A program made the translations under genes and the position numbers. The notes below the pieces were generated by a model. It was given only the letters and a program-made list of their open reading frames with translations. It was not told where the DNA came from and did not search any database. Shown here in pieces: positions 8,765 to 16,399 of a DNA stretch of 64,000 bases (its first letter is position 1; every line of letters starts with the position of its first letter). The stretch comes from Paenibacillus sp. An7 (GTDB lineage: Bacteria > Bacillota > Bacilli > Paenibacillales > Paenibacillaceae), in the NCBI RefSeq assembly GCF_009870785.1, contig NZ_WTWX01000010.1, positions 53,605 through 117,604 on the forward strand. The letters run 5' to 3'.

Positions 8765-8816
8765 AGAAGAACGAGAGAAAAGAAATTGTTAGAGGGGAAC
8801 CATTCTAGTTCTTAGG

Positions 8817-8859
8817 TTGACAGTATGGGGATATAATTGGTATTATTTTCTAATACCAA
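8817..8859 (+). promoter_or_regulatory. Promoter with overlapping palindromic operator before ssuE
   Basis: TTGACA (8817-8822), an 18-base spacer and TATTAT (8841-8846). The -10 lies inside a perfect 9-bp inverted repeat, TTGGTATTA/TAATACCAA (8837-8845 and 8851-8859, 5-base centre). This is the geometry of a repressor site; the regulator is not identified. Confidence 0.6.
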
Positions 8860-8930
8860 CGTAAATAGTAGGATTTATCAGGATACAGCACGGTAACAAT
8901 AAAAATAGATAACCTTGAGGTGAATGAAGC

Positions 8931-9488
8931 ATGGCTAAAATTGCAGTAATTAATGGGAGTCCTTCCCTAACTTCACGATTGAATGCGGTTATTGAATATG
9001 CAGAGCGCGAACTTAGAGAAGCAGGCTTTGAAGTAGAGCGTATCAACGTGGCAGAGCTCCCTGCGGAAGATCTGATTCTAACTAAATTTGAGAGCGAACA
9101 TATTGTAAAAGCCAATGGGATTGTTGCTGAAGCGGATGCAGTGATTGTAGCAAGTCCAGTGTACAAGGCATCATATACCGGTGTCTTGAAAACCTTTCTT
9201 GATCTGGTGCCTGAACGCGGCCTTGCCGGGAAAACGATTCTTCCGCTGTTCATCGGCGGTAGTCTGGCTCACTTGCTGACCATCGATTATGCCTTGAAAC
9301 CTGTTCTATCTGTACTTGGCGCACGGCATATTCTCGCTGGAATTTATACGGTGGATGCTCAGGTGGCTCGTAATGATCAGGGCGGTCTCGATATTGCCCC
9401 TGAACTGTTAGCAAGGCTCGAAACGGGAATTCAAGAATATAAGGAAGAAATTCAGCTTCGTGAAACTCAAAAAAGTGTAAAAGGTTAA
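8931..9488 (+). CDS. ssuE: NADPH-dependent FMN reductase (SsuE family)
   Basis: 185-residue flavodoxin-like reductase. INGSPSLTSRLNAVI is the FMN phosphate loop, ASPVYKASYTGVLKTFLDL the flavin-ring segment, and GGSLAHLL the conserved block of SsuE proteins. These enzymes supply FMNH2 to two-component sulfonate monooxygenases, but no ssuD or ssuABC is nearby. ATG 8931 has GAGGTGA upstream. The dyad over its promoter suggests controlled expression. It may serve another flavin-dependent monooxygenase. Confidence 0.85.
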   Translation: MAKIAVINGSPSLTSRLNAVIEYAERELREAGFEVERINVAELPAEDLILTKFESEHIVKANGIVAEADAVIVASPVYKASYTGVLKTFLDLVPERGLAGKTILPLFIGGSLAHLLTIDYALKPVLSVLGARHILAGIYTVDAQVARNDQGGLDIAPELLARLETGIQEYKEEIQLRETQKSVKG

Positions 9489-9502
9489 TAGGAGTTATAG
9501 AG

Positions 9503-9538
9503 AAGAGCTAGCCGGATCAGCGGCAAGGCTCTTTTTTA
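9503..9538 (+). terminator. Intrinsic terminator
   Basis: AGAGC/GCTCT outer stem with CCG/CGG inside, followed by six T residues, just after the ssuE stop. Confidence 0.75.
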
Positions 9539-9584
9539 AATAAGGATTAACAGCCATAACACAACATAACAGGCTGGTTAAATA

Positions 9585-9593
9585 TGGTATAAT
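9585..9593 (+). promoter_or_regulatory. Extended -10 promoter of fosB
   Basis: TGGTATAAT is an extended -10 element about 36 bases before the start codon. No good -35 is visible, which is usual for extended -10 promoters. Confidence 0.5.
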
Positions 9594-9628
9594 AGGCTTG
9601 TAATTTGTGATGGAGGGAGAAATGACGA

Positions 9629-10048
9629 TTGAGTATTCATGGAATTAACCATTTCTGTTTTTCTGTATCTGATCTTGCCAAATCAATTGCATTTTACAAA
9701 CACGTTTTTGATGCTGAGATTGTACTGGAAGGCCGAAGATTGGCCTACTTTGATCTACATGGTATATGGATCGCATTGAATCAGGAAGACGTCCCTCGTA
9801 ACTTTACTGCCCCGACGTACACACATATTGCATTTACGGTCGATGAAGAAGACCTGCTGCCACTGCGTCAGAAGCTTAGTGAAGCGAATGCTAAAATCTT
9901 GCGGGGCCGTGAACGGGATGCGAAGGATAAAGAATCCATTTATTTTCTAGATCCAGACGGACATATGTTTGAATTTCATACAGGTACGCTGCAAGAGCGC
10001 TTGAATTATTATAAAGAAGATAAGAAATATATGACGTTTCACCGCTAA
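9629..10048 (+). CDS. fosB: Metallothiol transferase FosB (fosfomycin resistance)
   Basis: Mn2+-dependent enzyme of the vicinal-oxygen-chelate fold that opens the fosfomycin epoxide with bacillithiol or cysteine. 139 residues, usual length. The predicted metal ligands His8 (GINHFCFS), His66 (YTHIAF) and Glu115 (MFEFH) are all present, as is Cys10 near the active site and the LRGRERD and YFLDPDGH blocks. The start is TTG at 9629 with GGAGGGAG about ten bases upstream; the ATG at 9622 is out of frame. Chromosomal context suggests intrinsic resistance rather than recent acquisition. Confidence 0.95.
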   Translation: MSIHGINHFCFSVSDLAKSIAFYKHVFDAEIVLEGRRLAYFDLHGIWIALNQEDVPRNFTAPTYTHIAFTVDEEDLLPLRQKLSEANAKILRGRERDAKDKESIYFLDPDGHMFEFHTGTLQERLNYYKEDKKYMTFHR

Positions 10049-10082
10049 GAACGGCTGCTTTTTATACAAGTAAATGAAATGA

Positions 10083-10133
10083 AAAGAACCCTATAAAGGC
10101 ACTTTACTAAGTGTCCATATAGGGTTCTTTCTT
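10083..10133. terminator. Bidirectional intrinsic terminator
   Basis: AAAGAACCCTATA/TATAGGGTTCTTT stem with an inner ACTT/AAGT pairing and T-runs on both strands, between the convergent fosB and nrdB genes. Confidence 0.85.
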
Positions 10134-10152
10134 CTTTCAGGAAGCAGCTATC

Positions 10153-11190
10153 TTATAGATCGTCAAATCCGTTGTCGTCTCCGACTTTACCGTAGTTACG
10201 GGATTTTGCTTCAAAGAAGTCTGTTTTTGTTGCATTTAGCGCTTCATCAGAGAAAGGCTTGATCCAAGGCATACTGTTTACATCTACGCCATCATATAAT
10301 TTCTCAAGTCCCATGAGACGCAGTCGTTTGTTTGCTGTGTATTTAATGTAATCTTCCAGTTCTCTCAGGTCGATACCGCGAACTTTGCTGAGTGTATAGT
10401 GCGCCCAGTTGGTTTCCAGCTCAACCGCACGATTGATCGTGCGATAGAGGTAGTCGCGATTTTCTTTCGTATCAAGTTCTGGATAGTCTGCAAGCAGCTG
10501 TTTGAATACTTCAGCAAAGAAGTAGCAATGCTGATTCTCATCCCGCTGAATGTAAGAGATCATCTGACAAGTACCCATCATTTTCTGATCTCTTGCAAGA
10601 TTGTAGAAGAAGGCAAACGTACTGTAGAAGAAGATTCCTTCTAGGATCAGATCCGCTACGAGCGCTTCGTAGAACGATTGAGGCGTCGGTTCGTCACGGA
10701 AGTTCTGGTAGATATCTGAGATAAATCGGTTGCGCTCTAAGAGCACAGGGTCATTCTTCCAGTATTCAAAAATCTCTTTCTGTTCATCCCAAGAAACCAG
10801 GGAAGAAAGAACATATGAATAGGACTGATTGTGAACGACTTCTTGCTGAGCAATAATTGCTGAGATCGCCTCAAGAGAGGAATCTGTCAAATATTCTCTT
10901 ACGTCACCCACAAACATCGTTTGCATGGAATCGAGTACAGCGAGCAGACCGATGTTGATTTTGAACGTACGCTGTTCTTCTGGGTCAAGTTGTGGAAATT
11001 GCTGTGCATCTTTGGACATAGGGATCTCATCTGCGATCCAGTAGTTCAATAAGAGTACTTTGTACAATTTATACATATGCGGCATCCGAATGTCATTCCA
11101 GTTCAGGATACCGGAACTTTCCCCATTAATGATACGTGTTGATTTATTTGGCGCTTCTGTATTAAAAATGTTTTGGACTTTCATGGTCAT
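10153..11190 (-). CDS. nrdB: Ribonucleoside-diphosphate reductase, beta subunit
   Basis: Radical-generating subunit of class I ribonucleotide reductase, 345 residues. The di-metal ligands are Asp87 (LAVLDS), Glu117 and His120 (EVVH), Glu184 (LEGIFF), Glu218 and His221 (DENQH). The radical tyrosine is Tyr124 (NQSYSY). Translation starts at ATG 11190 with AAGGAGG seven bases upstream, 12 bases after nrdA, so the two are co-translated. No nrdI gene is beside them, and the alpha subunit has an ATP cone, which favours class Ia over Ib. Confidence 0.93.
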   Translation of the reverse strand: MTMKVQNIFNTEAPNKSTRIINGESSGILNWNDIRMPHMYKLYKVLLLNYWIADEIPMSKDAQQFPQLDPEEQRTFKINIGLLAVLDSMQTMFVGDVREYLTDSSLEAISAIIAQQEVVHNQSYSYVLSSLVSWDEQKEIFEYWKNDPVLLERNRFISDIYQNFRDEPTPQSFYEALVADLILEGIFFYSTFAFFYNLARDQKMMGTCQMISYIQRDENQHCYFFAEVFKQLLADYPELDTKENRDYLYRTINRAVELETNWAHYTLSKVRGIDLRELEDYIKYTANKRLRLMGLEKLYDGVDVNSMPWIKPFSDEALNATKTDFFEAKSRNYGKVGDDNGFDDL

Positions 11191-11202
11191 GATACTTCCT
11201 CC

Positions 11203-13539
11203 TTAAGATTCGCAAGATTCACATTCGTTCTCAATGGTGAGAGCACGGCTTCGTACGTAGTAAGTGGATTTGATACCCGCTTTCCATGCATGAAGGTGAA
11301 GTTCCAGGAATTCTTTTGCCCGGATATCAGGGCGAACGTATAGGTTAAAGCTTTGTGCTTGGTCAATGTGGCGCTGACGTGCAGAAGCCATATTGATGGA
11401 AGCATGTTGATCCAAGTTAAATGCCGTTTTGTAATACCAGATCGTTTTTTCGGAGAGATCTGGTGCTGGGTTCGCGATTTTGTATGTTGTTTTCTCTTCA
11501 TAAGAGAGAAGTTCATACAGTGGATCGATACTAGCAGTAGAACCAGCAATGATGGAAGTCGATGCATTTGGAGCAATCGCCATCATCCAGGCATTCCGCA
11601 CACCATGTTCTTTCACTTCAGCAGCAAGTTCATTCCACTGTGCTGTCGTTACAAATTTACCTTCACGAGTTCCGTCCGTATAGCTGCGCTGTGTGAAGTA
11701 ATTGCCATTTTCCCAATCAGAACCTTCGAATTTTGGATATTTTCCTTTTTCTTTGGCAATTTCCATACTGGATTTGATGGCAAGATAGCTGATTTTTTCG
11801 TATAGATTATCATTGTATGTGACTGCTTCTTCCGATTCCCAGCGGATACCTTCGAGAGCAAGCAGATGATGAAGTCCGAATGTACCAAGACCGATTGCAC
11901 GATACTGGCTGTTTGTATATTGTGCTTGCAGTACTTCAATGTTATTGATGTCAATTACATTATCAAGCATACGCATTTGGATAGGGATCAAACGATCCAG
12001 CACATTATTTGGTACAGCGCGAGCAAGATGAATGGAGTTCAGATTACATACTACGAAGTCGCCTGGTTTTTTGGTAATAACAATCCGTGTTTCACCGTCT
12101 TTGGTTACCAGTTCTTCTTGTTCGATTACTGTTGCAGATTGGTTCTGCATAATTTCCGTACACAGGTTGGATGAGTAGATCATCCCTTTGTGACGGTTCG
12201 GGTTAGCACGGTTTACCGTATCGCGATAGAACATGTACGGTGTACCTGTCTCAAGCTGAGACTTCATGACACGTTTCATAATATCGATCGCAGGAAGTGT
12301 AATCCGGGACAATTCCGGGTGATTCGATGCTTCTTCATATTTTTCACGGAACGAACCTTTGCCGAATTCTTCATCATAGAAGTCTTCGAGTCCAAGAGCA
12401 CGGCCATTTTCATCTTTCCAGCCCATCACTTTTTTCACTTCATGAGGGTCGAACAAATTCCACTCTCCGCGCTGTTCCACGCGTTCCATGAATAGGTCAG
12501 GAATTGTGATGCCGTGGAAAATATCATGTGCACGCATCCGCTCGTCCCCGTTATTCAGTTTCAGATCAAGGAACGCTAAAATATCTTTATGGAATACATC
12601 AAGATACACAGCAATAGCGCCTTTACGTGTACCCAGCTGGTCAACGCTTACGGCTGTATTGTTCAGCTGGCGAATCCAAGGGATGACACCTGAACTCGTA
12701 TTTTTGTGTCCCCGAATATCAGAACCTCTAGAGCGAACTTTACCAAGGTATACACCGATACCGCCGCCCATTTTACTTAGGCGTGCTACGTCTGTATTGG
12801 AGTCGAAGATACCTTCAAGTGAGTCGTCAACGGTGTCGATGAAGCAGCTGGAGAGCTGTCCTGCGACTTTTTTACCTGCATTAGACAAGGTTGGCGTTGC
12901 TGCTGTCATGTACAGGTTACTCATTGCCCAGTAAGCTTCTTTAACAAGCTCAACTCGTCTTTCTTCCGGTTCTTTGTGCATCAGATACATGGCGATAACC
13001 ATATAACGTTCTTGCGGAAGTTCCATAACTTTTCCATCAAAATCGTGTGCGAGATAACGCTCTGTCAGCGTAAGCAGTCCGATGTAATCAAACAACAGAT
13101 CATTTCTCGGTTCAATCGTGCGTCCAAGATCTTCAATCTGTTCTTTGGTGTAGCACTCCAGCAGTTCTTCGCGGTAGATCCCTTTTTTGACCATACTGGT
13201 AATCAGGGGTTGAAAAGCACCATAAGGCTTGTCTGTGTAAGCTTTGTATCTGCGATTATTTGCCGCTTTTTTATATAAAGAAGTGAGCAGCGAACGGGCT
13301 GCAGCGAACTTCCAGTTAGGTTCTTCTTTGGTTACAAGTTCAAGGGCAGACATGGAGAATGCGTTGCTAATTTCTTCACCAGAAACTTCCTCCCGGCGGA
13401 GTTTTGCGTTTACACCGCGTACGAGTTTTTCTTTGTCGAGCATAGGAAGATCTGCCAGGATACGATCTGCGTAAATAGAAATACGATTTTCGTCAAATTC
13501 GAGCTGACGGTTGTTCGGTTTGGTAACCAATTGTGGCAT
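11203..13539 (-). CDS. nrdA: Ribonucleoside-diphosphate reductase, alpha subunit
   Basis: Catalytic subunit, 778 residues, making dNDPs from NDPs. An N-terminal ATP-cone (about 3-95) gives dATP feedback control. The redox cysteines are Cys232 (LSSCF) and Cys498 (VVCNLNS). The active site Asn458/Cys460/Glu462 is in SSNLCTEI, and the radical-transfer pair is Tyr760-Tyr761. The C-terminal shuttle cysteines are Cys773 and Cys776 (CESC). All key residues are present. Control is predicted by NrdR boxes in the promoter and a terminator-like hairpin in the long leader. Confidence 0.95.
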   Translation of the reverse strand: MPQLVTKPNNRQLEFDENRISIYADRILADLPMLDKEKLVRGVNAKLRREEVSGEEISNAFSMSALELVTKEEPNWKFAAARSLLTSLYKKAANNRRYKAYTDKPYGAFQPLITSMVKKGIYREELLECYTKEQIEDLGRTIEPRNDLLFDYIGLLTLTERYLAHDFDGKVMELPQERYMVIAMYLMHKEPEERRVELVKEAYWAMSNLYMTAATPTLSNAGKKVAGQLSSCFIDTVDDSLEGIFDSNTDVARLSKMGGGIGVYLGKVRSRGSDIRGHKNTSSGVIPWIRQLNNTAVSVDQLGTRKGAIAVYLDVFHKDILAFLDLKLNNGDERMRAHDIFHGITIPDLFMERVEQRGEWNLFDPHEVKKVMGWKDENGRALGLEDFYDEEFGKGSFREKYEEASNHPELSRITLPAIDIMKRVMKSQLETGTPYMFYRDTVNRANPNRHKGMIYSSNLCTEIMQNQSATVIEQEELVTKDGETRIVITKKPGDFVVCNLNSIHLARAVPNNVLDRLIPIQMRMLDNVIDINNIEVLQAQYTNSQYRAIGLGTFGLHHLLALEGIRWESEEAVTYNDNLYEKISYLAIKSSMEIAKEKGKYPKFEGSDWENGNYFTQRSYTDGTREGKFVTTAQWNELAAEVKEHGVRNAWMMAIAPNASTSIIAGSTASIDPLYELLSYEEKTTYKIANPAPDLSEKTIWYYKTAFNLDQHASINMASARQRHIDQAQSFNLYVRPDIRAKEFLELHLHAWKAGIKSTYYVRSRALTIENECESCES

Positions 13540-13574
13540 GGAGAGCCCTCGCTTTCTTCTTCAAAATTTACATC

Positions 13575-13616
13575 AAACAAAAAGCATTTCCCAACCCCGA
13601 GGGTCAGACAAATGCC
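13575..13616 (-). promoter_or_regulatory. Terminator-like hairpin in the nrdA leader (possible attenuator)
   Basis: On the minus strand GCATTT-G-TCTGACCC pairs with GGGTTGGG-AAATGC around a 3-base loop, then TTTTTGTTT follows. It lies about 36 bases before the nrdA start and inside a leader of some 300 bases. Upstream is a second hairpin CCGATTCATC/GATGATCGG (about 13645-13668). GGGGAAAT between them could pair with the 5' arm as an antiterminator. No known riboswitch consensus recognised. Confidence 0.55.
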
Positions 13617-13833
13617 AATAAACCTTTATTTCCCCGCTGCAATCCACCGATCATCTCACGATGAATCGGTAAAGAGGAGCACTGATGTTGTGTAAGAAAA
13701 ACAATAAAAATAAACTTTGTCAATCGCAATTTTCTTTTCAAACATTACCAATAGTTTGTAATAGAGCAGGGGTTTTTCTATCGAAAATAACTTGACAAAA
13801 ATAATAGTGTTCTTTTCGCCGAATTTAGCTGTC

Positions 13834-13888
13834 ACACTACATTTGGATATGTATATTAACAGTACCCCAATATATTGTGTTTGTAAAC
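13834..13888 (-). promoter_or_regulatory. nrdA promoter with tandem NrdR boxes
   Basis: On the minus strand TTTACA (13882-13887), a 17-base spacer and TACTGT (13859-13864). Box 2 (13865-13880, ACACAATATATTGGGG on the minus strand) fills the spacer and matches the first 12 positions of the NrdR consensus ACACWATATATWGTGT. Box 1 (13834-13849) is weaker, with one good half. The boxes are 31 bp apart, three helical turns, as is usual for NrdR sites. Confidence 0.65.
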
Positions 13889-14064
13889 AGTCTAGTGACT
13901 TTGAAATGCAACTGCGATTATAGCAAAAAAGCCGAGATACCGCAAAGGAAAAGGGATGGAGGATTTGTGTCCAAAGTTCAAAAAAAATTTTTTTCTGTGT
14001 GGTTTCGCCATGATACAATATGCTTATCGTTTATAAGAGGATAATCAAAAGGGAGGTTTGTTCA

Positions 14065-14367
14065 ATGGCCATAGCAGAAGTTACTATTATTCCGATCGGA
14101 ACGGGAAGTACCAGTCTTAGCAGTTATGTAGCTGACCTGCAACGAGTGCTCGCTGAGCAGCCAGGCATTACGTACGAATTAACGTCAATGAGCACGATTA
14201 TTGAAGGAGATATTTCTGATGTACTCGCGGCGATTGCAGTGCTGCATGAGACTCCTTTTGCAAATGGAGCTCAGCGCGTCTCCACCTCTGTTAAAATTGA
14301 TGACCGAAGAGACCGGGCCTCATCCAGTAAGCAAAAACTGCAGTCTGTCAGGGAGAAGCTCCAATAA
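14065..14367 (+). CDS. Thiamine-binding-like protein (MTH1187/DUF77 family)
   Basis: 100-residue ferredoxin-like fold protein of the MTH1187/YqgV family. EVTIIPIGTGSTSLSSYVA at the N-terminus, YELTSMSTIIEGD in the middle and RVSTSVKIDDRRD near the end are the family blocks; some relatives bind thiamine. GGGAGG 8 bases before ATG 14065 sets the start, although the frame is open to 14020. An extended -10 (TGATACAAT) lies just upstream at about 14010-14018. No thiamine transporter genes are adjacent. Confidence 0.8.
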   Translation: MAIAEVTIIPIGTGSTSLSSYVADLQRVLAEQPGITYELTSMSTIIEGDISDVLAAIAVLHETPFANGAQRVSTSVKIDDRRDRASSSKQKLQSVREKLQ

Positions 14368-14509
14368 AGGTGAACCGAAGTTCCTTATAAGTCCATGATC
14401 TTTACGCAGCTTTATGAGCCTAATTTTTACTTTTTCTCCTTTGAACCCAGTCATCTTACCGAAAACCGCATAAGATAAACTGTACCAAAGGAAAAAGGAG
14501 GAATTATAA

Positions 14510-14674
14510 ATGAGTGAAGTTGGATACGGAAGTTATGGTGGAGGAAACTACAGCGGTGGTAACTACGGCGGTGGATACGGTGGTGGATTTGGTGGAGGTT
14601 TTACATCCACAGCGGGAATCCTTGTTCTATTCATCCTTTTAGTAATCATCTCTAAAGCGTTCCTTTCTTACTAA
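14510..14674 (+). CDS. YjcZ-family small Gly-rich membrane protein
   Basis: 54 residues: a Gly/Tyr/Ser-rich N-terminus (about 1-30, YGGGNYSGGNYGGG repeats), then one hydrophobic C-terminal helix, GILVLFILLVIISKAFLSY. The YjcZ family is associated with sporulation in Bacillales. AAAGGAGG nine bases upstream supports translation. First of three paralogues within 2 kb. Exact function unknown. Confidence 0.85.
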   Translation: MSEVGYGSYGGGNYSGGNYGGGYGGGFGGGFTSTAGILVLFILLVIISKAFLSY

Positions 14675-14697
14675 TATTTGATTAAGATTTCCCGGAA

Positions 14698-14732
14698 CCC
14701 GTTATTGCTAATTAGCAATAACGGGTTTTTTT
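14698..14732 (+). terminator. Intrinsic terminator
   Basis: Perfect stem CCCGTTATTGCT/AGCAATAACGGG with a 4-base loop and a run of seven T residues, after the first yjcZ-like gene. Confidence 0.9.
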
Positions 14733-14827
14733 ACGCCAATTAAGGGATTTACCAATATAGACTACCTTGATTCAGATTTAATGCTGTCCCAGATGATAAG
14801 CAATCCAATAAGAGGAGCGCTTCCGTT

Positions 14828-14897
14828 AAATAAAAAAATGCCAGAAAGTGAAGCCTGAGCTGTTCATAATGAATCGCTCAGGCTTCACTTCTGGCAA
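14828..14897 (-). terminator. Long intrinsic terminator (minus strand)
   Basis: Stem TGCCAGAAAGTGAAGCCTGAGC/GCTCAGGCTTCACTTCTGGCA (one bulge) with a seven-T run on the minus strand, downstream of the small gene at 14964. Confidence 0.85.
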
Positions 14898-14963
14898 CAA
14901 AGGAAATCATGTCATCTATGTATTGTTCTGTTCTTTATACTGCTTTGTTAGTTTTTCTCTAAG

Positions 14964-15164
14964 TTAGAAGTGTGCCGATACAATGGTAGAAGCGTGTTTA
15001 ATATGATCAAGCGGTACAGGAATCTTCCCCTGATCGCATGTAATCACAAGATTTTTAGTATCATTGTTGATATCTATCTCGCCTACATAGGTGTTCCCGT
15101 TCTGCAGTACGAGACACACTGTATAACCTTTCTCCTCTGCGTATCGTAACGAGTGTAACAGCAT
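14964..15164 (-). CDS. Small conserved protein of unknown function
   Basis: 66 residues, soluble. The pattern of short strands (VCLVLQNGNTYVGEI ... NLVITCDQGKIPVPLDHI) suggests a small beta barrel, possibly Sm/LSM-like, but I do not recognise the family. GGAGG six bases before ATG 15164 decides the start over the ATG at 15197. Transcribed alone, with its own strong terminator. Confidence 0.65.
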   Translation of the reverse strand: MLLHSLRYAEEKGYTVCLVLQNGNTYVGEIDINNDTKNLVITCDQGKIPVPLDHIKHASTIVSAHF

Positions 15165-15330
15165 GTGATCCCTCCATCTCAAAGATACAGACTGCAATAT
15201 ATCTCACCATCTGGTCGTATATGATATTTATGGAACATAAATAAGCCAGTGGATAATATTTACAATATATAATGTACCATCTTTATTTTTGTGAAGTAAA
15301 TGAAAATTTAAAATATGGATGCAAACGTTT

Positions 15331-15546
15331 TTATCTCAGCAGATTGATATCTTCACTCTCGTTATAATTGGGATCGTTATTACTAAACTGTTTCCAGGCT
15401 ACGTATAAACCTATTCCAGAGACAATAAGCCCAAGAATGGCGGCAATGAGGGTAAGCTGGTCCAAGGTAACAAGGTTGGAATCCACATTGTTGTTATTTT
15501 TTCTGCTGGCATTTTTGTTTTTGGCAGTGGCCTTCACTTCGTTCAC
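15331..15546 (-). CDS. Small single-pass membrane protein
   Basis: 71 residues. A Lys/Asn-rich N-terminus (1-25) precedes one TM helix (about 31-52, LIAAILGLIVSGIGLYVAW), followed by an acidic tail. GTG codons at 15546 and 15537 are both possible starts behind GGGAAGGTG; the second has the better spacing. No family recognised. It lies in the small-protein cluster, so an envelope or spore role is possible but unproven. Confidence 0.5.
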   Translation of the reverse strand: MNEVKATAKNKNASRKNNNNVDSNLVTLDQLTLIAAILGLIVSGIGLYVAWKQFSNNDPNYNESEDINLLR

Positions 15547-15799
15547 CTTCCCGCATCCCAGGTATTCTTTCTTCTATATCTTATGTTAGGAAATGGTATG
15601 AGTTCGTAAAAAGGGTAGTTCCCTAAGCCTTAAAACCAAAAAATGTGACTGTTCATTTTGTAGTCAGATTGTGGGTTGTGAAAGACAGGGATTGAATTAT
15701 AGGCAGAGAGCCCAAATTAAAGAAAGTTGGATAATGCCCATTCCAAACCCGCTTAAACGACATAAGTTAGGGTATAGCAAGCGGGAAGGAGGAGTTCAA

Positions 15800-15943
15800 A
15801 TGAGTGGATACGAATATTGTGGTGGCAACAATGGTTGTGGAAATGTTGGCGGATCTGGCTACGGAGGCTGGACATCGATAGGAGCAATTCTTGTACTGTT
15901 CATTCTCTTGGTTATCATCTCTAAAGCATTCTCTTGTTACTAA
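15800..15943 (+). CDS. YjcZ-family small membrane protein, paralogue 2
   Basis: 47 residues: MSGYEYCGGNNGCGNVGGSG with three Cys, then the same hydrophobic tail as the first paralogue (ILVLFILLVIISKAF) ending in SCY. AAGGAGGAG seven bases before ATG 15800 overrides the upstream in-frame start at 15671. The Cys residues, absent from the 14510 protein, could allow disulfide cross-linking. Confidence 0.85.
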   Translation: MSGYEYCGGNNGCGNVGGSGYGGWTSIGAILVLFILLVIISKAFSCY

Positions 15944-15965
15944 TATTCTCTGGCTTTTAAGTAAA

Positions 15966-15999
15966 AAGAAGCTGTCCTGTTCTCAGGGCAGCTTCTTTG
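15966..15999 (+). terminator. Intrinsic terminator
   Basis: AGAAGCTGTCCT/AGGGCAGCTTCT stem and TTTGTTTG tail, after paralogue 2. Confidence 0.8.
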
Positions 16000-16122
16000 T
16001 TTGCGTCTTGTAACGGATTTAAACAAAATATTCAAGTTCAAGGCAGGAGCCCGGACGCCGGAAATCCTTTTTACATATGTATAGGGAGAAGCCTAATAGG
16101 CGATATAAGGGAGGAATATCTA

Positions 16123-16353
16123 ATGAATGAACAATATAGTTATCCGATGAATTCCAATTATATCTCAGGTTATCCTGTTAGCGGTTATGAACGGATGTAT
16201 CAAACTTACGGAGGTAACTGGGAAGAACCTGTACAATCCTATATTATGCCGCACAGTAATTCTTCACCTGTTCATGAGTATTCTGACGATTTGGCAGGAA
16301 TCCTCCTCGTATTATTTGTTTTACTTGTTATAATCTCCAAGATCTTTCTCTAA
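16123..16353 (+). CDS. YjcZ-like small membrane protein, divergent paralogue 3
   Basis: 76 residues. The C-terminal helix AGILLVLFVLLVIISKIFL matches the YjcZ tail, but the first 55 residues are Tyr/Ser/Pro/Asn-rich (SYPMNSNYISGYPVSGYERM) rather than poly-Gly. AAGGGAGGA eight to ten bases before ATG 16123 sets the start. Probably a coat- or membrane-associated small protein of the same group with a diverged N-terminus. Confidence 0.7.
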   Translation: MNEQYSYPMNSNYISGYPVSGYERMYQTYGGNWEEPVQSYIMPHSNSSPVHEYSDDLAGILLVLFVLLVIISKIFL

Positions 16354-16371
16354 GAGGTGCTAAAATTGGAT

Positions 16372-16399
16372 AGCCCCCGTACCTAGGGTCCGGGGGCTG
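16372..16399 (+). other. Strong GC-rich hairpin without T-run
   Basis: AGCCCCCG-T-ACC/GGT-C-CGGGGGCT, almost perfectly paired, 18 bases after paralogue 3. It may end the transcript or protect its 3' end, but no T-tract follows. Confidence 0.5.

Noticed and set aside
9629-10048. Recently acquired antibiotic-resistance cassette (fosB)
   Set aside because: No mobile-element signs; fosB has ordinary neighbours, its own promoter and terminator, and is common as a chromosomal gene in Bacillales.
11353-12174. Plus-strand ORFs opposite nrdA
   Set aside because: They run antisense to conserved nrdA codons and show no protein-like composition.
13540-13860. Cobalamin or 2'-deoxyguanosine riboswitch before nrdA
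   Set aside because: The B12 box and the purine-type core are not present; only generic hairpins can be supported.
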